NCBI GenBank assembly: GCA_023146675.1
Contig: JAGLBQ010000063.1
Span: 1-10,958 of the forward strand
Length of the DNA stretch: 10,958 nucleotides
Source: Cocleimonas sp.
GTDB lineage: Bacteria > Pseudomonadota > Gammaproteobacteria > Thiotrichales > Thiotrichaceae
Direction of reading: 5' to 3'
The notes beneath the pieces are model-generated. The model was not told the DNA's origin. It worked only from the letters and a program-made list of their open reading frames with translations, and did not search any database. Both the position numbers and the translations under genes were made by a program. Positions 7,249 to 10,958 of the stretch are shown here, one piece after another (position 1 is the first letter of the stretch; every line of letters starts with the position of its first letter).

Positions 7249-7280
7249 ATAAGCCTATATTTTAATAAGCCTATATTTTA
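7249..7280. repeat. Two exact tandem copies of a 16-bp unit upstream of the DUF4124 gene
   Basis: The unit ATAAGCCTATATTTTA occurs at 7249-7264 and again at 7265-7280 without mismatch. Each copy contains TATATT, a possible -10 element. The repeat may be a recent slippage duplication or a duplicated promoter/regulatory unit for the gene starting at 7331. Confidence 0.8.
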
Positions 7281-7330
7281 GGTTTTTCAAAGATATATTG
7301 ATTAATAAAATTAAACACAAGGCAATAAAA

Positions 7331-7849
7331 ATGCGATATTGGATAGCACTAGTAATAAGTATTTCTGCTTTTTCAGTAATGACTGCGGACACAGTATTTA
7401 GTTGGAAGGATGCAAAAGGTATTGTCCATTATGGGGATTCTCCGCCTGAATCAGCCAAGGCTAGGGCTGTTGATCTTCCTGAGCTAACAGTTATCGAAAA
7501 TTACGATAAGCTTTACAAGCCTGTTTTAACCCTAGAAGAGCGCGGTATTACGAAGAAGGAAAAGGTGATTTATGCAAAGTTTTCTATTTTAGCACCTAAA
7601 GACAAGCAAGCAATTCGTGCAAATGATGGTGATGTTACCGTCATGCTATCGCTTAAACCAAAACTATTGCCTGAACATACATTAAGCGTATTTTTAGATG
7701 GAAAAAAAATGGCAGAAGGTGATTTGCGTATGGTGAATTTAACCAATCTAAATCGTGGTGATCACAAGGTGTATGCTGTCATTAATGGTAAAAAAGGTAA
7801 GCAAATTAGAAAAGGCAAAGAGATTGTTTTTACGGTGATTCGTCGGTAA
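7331..7849 (+). CDS. Secreted DUF4124-domain protein
   Basis: A 172-residue exported protein of unknown function. The longer frame opens with TTG at 7298, but the ATG at 7331 has an AAGG ribosome-binding site (7319-7322) eight bases away and begins directly with a signal peptide, MRYWIALVISISAFSVMTA, so it is preferred. The mature N-terminus 'TVFSWKDAKGIVHYGDSPP' is the DUF4124 signature (form: Y/W-K-W-x-D-x-x-G-x-x-H-Y-S/G-D-x-P-P). The C-terminal half, with 'ILAPKDKQAIRANDGDVTVMLSLKPKL', 'SVFLDGK', 'LTNLNRGDHKVYAVINGKKGKQI' and 'EIVFTV', looks like the immunoglobulin-like beta-sandwich often found behind this domain. Family members are typically periplasmic. It is divergent from the thioredoxin-like operon and is followed by a 310-bp non-coding region. 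Confidence 0.87.
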   Translation: MRYWIALVISISAFSVMTADTVFSWKDAKGIVHYGDSPPESAKARAVDLPELTVIENYDKLYKPVLTLEERGITKKEKVIYAKFSILAPKDKQAIRANDGDVTVMLSLKPKLLPEHTLSVFLDGKKMAEGDLRMVNLTNLNRGDHKVYAVINGKKGKQIRKGKEIVFTVIRR

Positions 7850-8083
7850 ATACTTTATTCTTAAATTTTCCCACAAAATATAGTATACCCAACGGATAGT
7901 AAGGCAGGAATAAATAGCTCTCCTCATGGTGTGACTTCATTATGGAGTAAATAGCAATGAACATGTGCTAGCCCTATTAGCCGCGCTGTGGGGCAGATTG
8001 GAAGTGATGAGAATCATGTTTTATTTGTGATAAAGTAAGTCTTTGGAGTGAACGTTTTTAGTCTTTCAGGTCTCTCTCCATTT
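7850..8083. other. Non-coding junction between ordinary genes and the ligase cluster
   Basis: No convincing complete gene is visible here on either strand. The first part has no clear hairpin terminator for the DUF4124 gene. A locally more GC-rich patch (about 7965-8000) holds a possible transporter remnant described separately, and the last part leads into the control region of the ligase cluster. No tRNA, integrase site or obvious flanking duplication was seen, so an insertion boundary is suspected but not shown. Confidence 0.5.
7965..8030 (+). pseudogene. Possible remnant of a DMT/EamA-family transporter N-terminus
   Basis: This frame reads VLALLAALWGRLEVMRI before a stop. LALLAALWG followed by MRI is how the first helix of many EamA/DMT permeases reads ('LLAALWGssFlfMRI'). 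A GGAG sequence (7944-7947) and ATGs at 7957 and 7963 sit just upstream but in a different frame that stops at once. The fragment is only 22 codons, so chance resemblance is possible. If real, a transporter gene decayed or was deleted where the AT-rich ligase cluster now begins. Confidence 0.22.
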
Positions 8084-8103
8084 ATCTTAAAATATATTAA
8101 GAT
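8084..8103. promoter_or_regulatory. Perfect 7-bp palindrome, candidate operator of the ligase cluster
   Basis: ATCTTAA (8084-8090) and TTAAGAT (8097-8103) are exact reverse complements with a 6-nt AT spacer. The site ends one base before the extended -10 element and covers the -35/spacer region, roughly -36 to -17 from the predicted start. This is a classic repressor position. The regulator is not encoded in the window. Confidence 0.55.
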
Positions 8104-8104
8104 T

Positions 8105-8113
8105 TGATATAAT
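8105..8113 (+). promoter_or_regulatory. Extended -10 promoter of the ligase cluster
   Basis: TGATATAAT at 8105-8113 is a full extended -10 element (TGn followed by consensus TATAAT). No good -35 box is present, which is normal for this promoter type. Transcription would begin near 8119-8121. The element overlaps an in-frame ATG at 8112, which would therefore not be in the mRNA, so translation of the first gene should begin at 8160. Confidence 0.6.
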
Positions 8114-8130
8114 GGGTTACAATGGGTCAC
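8111..8130. repeat. Tandem 10-nt near-repeat at the predicted transcription start
   Basis: AATGGGTTAC (8111-8120) is followed directly by AATGGGTCAC (8121-8130), differing at one base. It straddles the predicted start site and could be a regulator site or a slippage product. Confidence 0.6.
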
Positions 8131-8159
8131 ACATTTCTAAAAATAATAGTAGATACCAA

Positions 8160-8774
8160 ATGGCAAGAGAACTTAGTTTTACGCACGAGGATACTCGTTT
8201 TAGTTTCGCAATTGAGAAGGTTGATCGCTCTAAACTTTATGGATATACCTCAGTAGAAACTACTGATGAAAATAACGCTTTATGTAGTATGGCTTCAATA
8301 TCCGATGATGGTTTACATATTTTATCAAAAGGCTGCGTTGGCTATACAACTCTCTCTGAAGATGGTCGTTATATTGCAGCGAAAGATATTGTAATCACGA
8401 ATAAAGAGGGTGAAAAAATTGAGAAATACCCATCATCCTTTAATGAAGATATACCCCTCATCGCTTCAACTATCGAAGAGTATTTGCAATTAAATGTGAA
8501 AAGCATTTATGAATTAACACCTTCAGAAGATGATGTTGAAGCAGATGAAACTAATTTACTAGACTTGTTGAAAATGAATAAAGTGTTGAAGTTTAGGTTT
8601 TGTTATAGAGCGGGATATGATGCCGATGATGCTTTTATGGTACATAACAATGAAGGTATTTTTATGATCATAGGAAAGCAAAATCCCTTTGAGTTTATTG
8701 GTTTAGAACAAAATAACAATCAACAGGTTGAAGAGGAAACGGAAGATGATGACTTTGATTTCGGAATGCTTTAA
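8160..8774 (+). CDS. Gene A: small protein of unknown function with acidic C-terminal tail
   Basis: A soluble 204-residue protein with no signal peptide. The start at 8160 is chosen over 8112 because the latter lies in the predicted -10 box, and because MARELSFTHEDTRFSFAIEKVDRSKLYGY reads like the true N-terminus of a widespread unnamed family known to me only as hypothetical proteins. Features: KVDRSKLYGY (20-29), a Cys/Gly-containing beta-rich region 'ISDDGLHILSKGCVGYTTLSEDGRYIAAKD' (47-76), a proline-serine turn 'YPSSFNEDIPL' (90-100), a second beta-rich block 'FRFCYRAGYDADDAFMV' (145-161), and an acidic tail EEETEDDDFDFGML (191-204). The acidic, aromatic-containing tail recalls the tips with which single-strand binding proteins recruit partners, but this is only a resemblance. 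Its ribosome-binding site is weak. It heads the cluster that ends with a DNA ligase, 56 bp before gene B. Confidence 0.75.
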   Translation: MARELSFTHEDTRFSFAIEKVDRSKLYGYTSVETTDENNALCSMASISDDGLHILSKGCVGYTTLSEDGRYIAAKDIVITNKEGEKIEKYPSSFNEDIPLIASTIEEYLQLNVKSIYELTPSEDDVEADETNLLDLLKMNKVLKFRFCYRAGYDADDAFMVHNNEGIFMIIGKQNPFEFIGLEQNNNQQVEEETEDDDFDFGML

Positions 8775-8830
8775 GAGGTAATAACGGTACAACTACCCCA
8801 CTCTAAATAACTCTATTATATATAATAAAA

Positions 8831-9547
8831 ATGAATCTAAGACAAATACATATTTCAAACCCTAAAGAAAGAAATAGCTTAGTAGGCTTTAAAGGTTTCC
8901 CATTAGTATCAAATACTATAAAAACTGATAAAGAAGGAATACCTACTATTAATAAAAAAATTATGAAAGGTGTCTCAACAACTAGCCTAGATGGACTAAA
9001 AGAGGGTATTGGTGATGATTTAGATAAAATCGCTGAAAGCCTTATCGTTTCTGATCCTGAAATAGATATACAAACTCTTGGTAAATTCTTGACGAATACA
9101 CCAAGAGTTTTAGTTAATGACAGTTTGCAAGTAGTTTATAAGGTCAATAAAAAAGAAAAAGTATTTAATCCAAAAGGTGAGTTAGTAGAAGAAAGAGATG
9201 TTAAGCAACTTTTTTCTAATATCTTGGGTGATACACCACTGAAATGGTCTGGAAAGCTACTACCAAAGGAAAAAGCATTTAATAAATTTGTATTTATACG
9301 TAGCTATCAATTGCAGCATGATTCTGGTTTGACCTATGATTTCCTTTATGATATTGCAAAAAATCTAAATGATAAAAACAGCCTCATGCTTATCGGTAGT
9401 GGGGCTAAAGGCATTGGACCCGTTATCTTTCAAGATGGCGGTACTCCCTTTAAAGTATTTTTGGAAGGACGAGTCAAAGATGATCAATATATGCTATTGA
9501 TGCATCTTTCTAACTTAGAACTAAAGTCACTAAACAAAGAAAAATAA
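8831..9547 (+). CDS. Gene B: conserved-looking protein of unknown function, partner of the ligase
   Basis: A soluble 238-residue protein that I do not recognise. The N-terminal part contains 'GFKGFPLVSNTIKTDKEGIPTI' (19-40) and 'MKGVSTTSLDGL' (45-56). The middle 'LGKFLTNTPRVLVNDSLQVVYKV' (83-105) is likely a beta-rich region. The C-terminal part looks most constrained: 'FVFIRSYQLQHDSGLTYDFLYDIAKNL' (153-179), a glycine turn LIGSGAKGIGP (187-197), and GGTPFKVFLEGR (203-214) before 'LLMHLSNLELK'. Ser-Gly-Ala-Lys-Gly is not a complete P-loop, so ATPase activity is not claimed. There is no ribosome-binding site. TATTAT (8814-8819) or TATAAT (8821-8826) lies just upstream, so leaderless expression is possible, besides read-through from gene A. 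The ligase starts 1 bp after its stop, which implies coupled synthesis. Confidence 0.75.
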   Translation: MNLRQIHISNPKERNSLVGFKGFPLVSNTIKTDKEGIPTINKKIMKGVSTTSLDGLKEGIGDDLDKIAESLIVSDPEIDIQTLGKFLTNTPRVLVNDSLQVVYKVNKKEKVFNPKGELVEERDVKQLFSNILGDTPLKWSGKLLPKEKAFNKFVFIRSYQLQHDSGLTYDFLYDIAKNLNDKNSLMLIGSGAKGIGPVIFQDGGTPFKVFLEGRVKDDQYMLLMHLSNLELKSLNKEK

Positions 9548-9548
9548 A

Positions 9549-10922
9549 ATGCGAAATACACAAGATACAAGCAGCAAAGCGATTAATTATAAAAGACAAG
9601 TTGCATCAAAATATATTGCTATTGATGTTGATTATATTGATTCAAAATTAAAAGCATTTGATACGTTTATTGTTTCTTTAAAATATGATGGTCATTATTA
9701 CGCAATTAGTTATGAAAATGAAGAAGCTATCTTAGCCAATAGAAATGGAAAAATACTGGATCGACTGCCGATTCATGAAACTATTGAACAGCAGTTAAAA
9801 TCAAAAAAAGTTAAACGTGCTTTTATTGCGGGTGAACTCTATTTTTCTGCTAACAATAAACGTACTAGACATTTTGATACAACTAAAGCTAAAGCAAAGG
9901 GTGGTGAAGGATTAAAATTTGCTGCTTTTGATATGACTTGTTTAGATGATCAAGATTTATCTGATAATAGCTATTTTGAAAAAATACAACAGCTAGGTAA
10001 ACTGCTAGAAAAAGAGGCTGACTTTCATCTTATCAAGCACCTTGAAACGGACAGTATTCAAGATGTAAAAGACTACTTTAAAGAGCAAGTGGAAGAGAAT
10101 GGACAAGAAGGCATTGTTATCAAAACCGATGGTGTCGTCACTTTTAAAGTGAAGCCAAAATATACCTTTGATGCGGTTATTGTGGGTTTTGCCCAAGGTG
10201 ATGGAGAGCGCTCTAACCTTCTTAGAGATTTCCTACTAGCATTTCGTAAAGAGGATGGTTCATATCAGACATTTGCACATTTAAGCCATGGTTTTAGTGA
10301 TGAGCAACGAGAACAATTACTCAAAGAGTATCAGAAAAAAGTTGTTAAATCTGACTACACCGAAGTTGCTAGAAATAAATTAGGTTTTCAAATGATCACG
10401 CCTGATACGGTTGTTGAGTTTAGCTGTATTGATGTTATCAATCAGGATTCTAAAGGCAATATTAACAAGATGAATCTTCACTATGATGAAGAAAATGGTT
10501 ACAGCGCTAATTATCAACAAAATACCGTCTCGGTCACTATCCCAGTTTTCTTACGTTTTAGAGAGGATAAGCAAGCAACAATTGAAGAGACTAGTTTTGA
10601 ACAGATGATGGAAGTCACTTCGTTTGATGATGCAAAAGTAGAAAATGAGAAAAGGGAAGCATCTGAAATTATAAAAAGACAGGTTTATAGAAAAGAGTCT
10701 AGAGGCTCTATTATGGTTAAGAAATTTGTTTTGATTGAAACGAAGAAAGAAGATTTTGACTATCCCGCTTATGTGCTTCATGTTACTGATTTCAGCACAG
10801 GGCGAAAAGATCCCCTAAAGAAAGACGTCCTTGTTTCAAACTGTAAAAAACAGATTTATGAACTTTATGATGAAGCACATAACAAAGGAATAAAAGCAGG
10901 CTGGGAAGAAGTTATTGCTTAA
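9549..10922 (+). CDS. Gene C: ATP-dependent DNA ligase with extra C-terminal domain
   Basis: A 457-residue enzyme expected to seal 3'-OH/5'-phosphate nicks through an enzyme-AMP intermediate. The nucleotidyltransferase domain (about 40-205) has motif I K45-YDG-48 (Lys45 receives AMP), motif Ia as NRNGK (64-68), motif III GEL with Glu96, motif IIIa 'FAAFDM' (Phe127), motif IV E187-GIVIK-192 and motif V K200-VK-202. The OB domain (about 205-345) ends in motif VI R338-EDK-341, the RxDK form typical of DNA rather than RNA ligases. Only ~40 residues precede the catalytic domain, so the large N-terminal DNA-binding domain of LigB/D-type enzymes is missing. About 110 further residues follow motif VI, with a compact domain (about 388-455) reading 'KKFVLIETKKEDFDYPAYVLHVTDFSTGRKDPL' in pieces. 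Bacterial replication uses NAD-dependent LigA, so this enzyme is accessory. Very AT-rich; probably acquired. Confidence 0.93.
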   Translation: MRNTQDTSSKAINYKRQVASKYIAIDVDYIDSKLKAFDTFIVSLKYDGHYYAISYENEEAILANRNGKILDRLPIHETIEQQLKSKKVKRAFIAGELYFSANNKRTRHFDTTKAKAKGGEGLKFAAFDMTCLDDQDLSDNSYFEKIQQLGKLLEKEADFHLIKHLETDSIQDVKDYFKEQVEENGQEGIVIKTDGVVTFKVKPKYTFDAVIVGFAQGDGERSNLLRDFLLAFRKEDGSYQTFAHLSHGFSDEQREQLLKEYQKKVVKSDYTEVARNKLGFQMITPDTVVEFSCIDVINQDSKGNINKMNLHYDEENGYSANYQQNTVSVTIPVFLRFREDKQATIEETSFEQMMEVTSFDDAKVENEKREASEIIKRQVYRKESRGSIMVKKFVLIETKKEDFDYPAYVLHVTDFSTGRKDPLKKDVLVSNCKKQIYELYDEAHNKGIKAGWEEVIA

Positions 10923-10941
10923 GGGTAACTACCCAACCCTT
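10921..10941 (+). terminator. Weak hairpin directly after the ligase stop
   Basis: AAGGGT (10921-10926) pairs with ACCCTT (10936-10941) around a 9-nt loop, overlapping the stop codon. The tail beyond it is not strongly U-rich, and the window ends at 10958, so termination versus read-through into further genes cannot be decided. Confidence 0.25.
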
Positions 10942-10958
10942 TCAAGGTAATATTTTGT

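Noticed and set aside
7298..7330. TTG at 7298 as the start of the DUF4124 protein
   Set aside because: It would put a basic extension before the signal peptide, whereas the ATG at 7331 has a well-spaced AAGG ribosome-binding site.
8112..8159. ATG at 8112 as the start of gene A
   Set aside because: It overlaps the consensus TATAAT of an extended -10 element, so it should not be transcribed; the residues before 8160 also look unlike the conserved N-terminus.
8771..8807. Imperfect repeat between genes A and B as a terminator
   Set aside because: The arms (TTAAGAG and CTCTAAA) have an internal mismatch, a long loop and no U-tract.
9393..9410. GSGAKG in gene B as a nucleotide-binding P-loop
   Set aside because: It lacks the full GxxxxGK[ST] pattern and no Walker B-like strand follows.
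10005..10781. Minus-strand open frames inside the ligase gene
   Set aside because: They are shadow frames in AT-rich coding DNA with no ribosome-binding site or recognisable product.

Overview
The window looks like chromosomal DNA of an AT-rich gammaproteobacterium. Bpt, an ScsD/TlpA-like thioredoxin, an HcaT-type MFS carrier and a DUF4124 protein all fit that group; a methanotroph or sulfur oxidiser is possible, but genus-level placement is a guess. No rRNA, tRNA, transposase or CRISPR array was seen.

Positions 1-1740 hold a polarity/signalling-type module: a small Ras/Arf-like GTPase that carries its own C-terminal roadblock/LC7-like domain, then a separate roadblock/LC7-like protein 7 bp downstream. 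This is the MglA/MglB type of pairing (GTPase plus roadblock regulator). Positions 1875-3231 encode two exported proteins, a periplasmic rhodanese-like protein and a LysM-like protein, in a likely operon that ends at a hairpin followed by a U-rich tract. Next come bpt (N-degron leucyltransferase), a lysine-rich membrane protein of unknown function, and a minus-strand pair (membrane-anchored thioredoxin-like protein, then MFS transporter). The pair is divergent from a secreted DUF4124 protein.

Positions 7850-8159 are non-coding. They contain a possible remnant of a DMT/EamA transporter and a well-formed control region: a perfect 7-bp inverted repeat, an extended -10 box, and a near-perfect 10-nt tandem repeat at the predicted transcription start. 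This control region drives the most interesting segment, 8160-10922, made of three very AT-rich genes. Gene A is a small protein with an acidic tail, gene B a protein of unknown function, and gene C an ATP-dependent DNA ligase of compact architecture with all nucleotidyltransferase motifs and an extra C-terminal domain. B and C are 1 bp apart. I infer a nick-sealing or DNA-processing module (repair, or a mobile/defence accessory system) with two uncharacterised partners. The right edge of the window cuts off whatever follows.

Starts were revised for three genes (2545, 7331, 8160) from ribosome-binding sites, family alignment from memory, or promoter position. Family assignments rest on motif reading, not on database searches.
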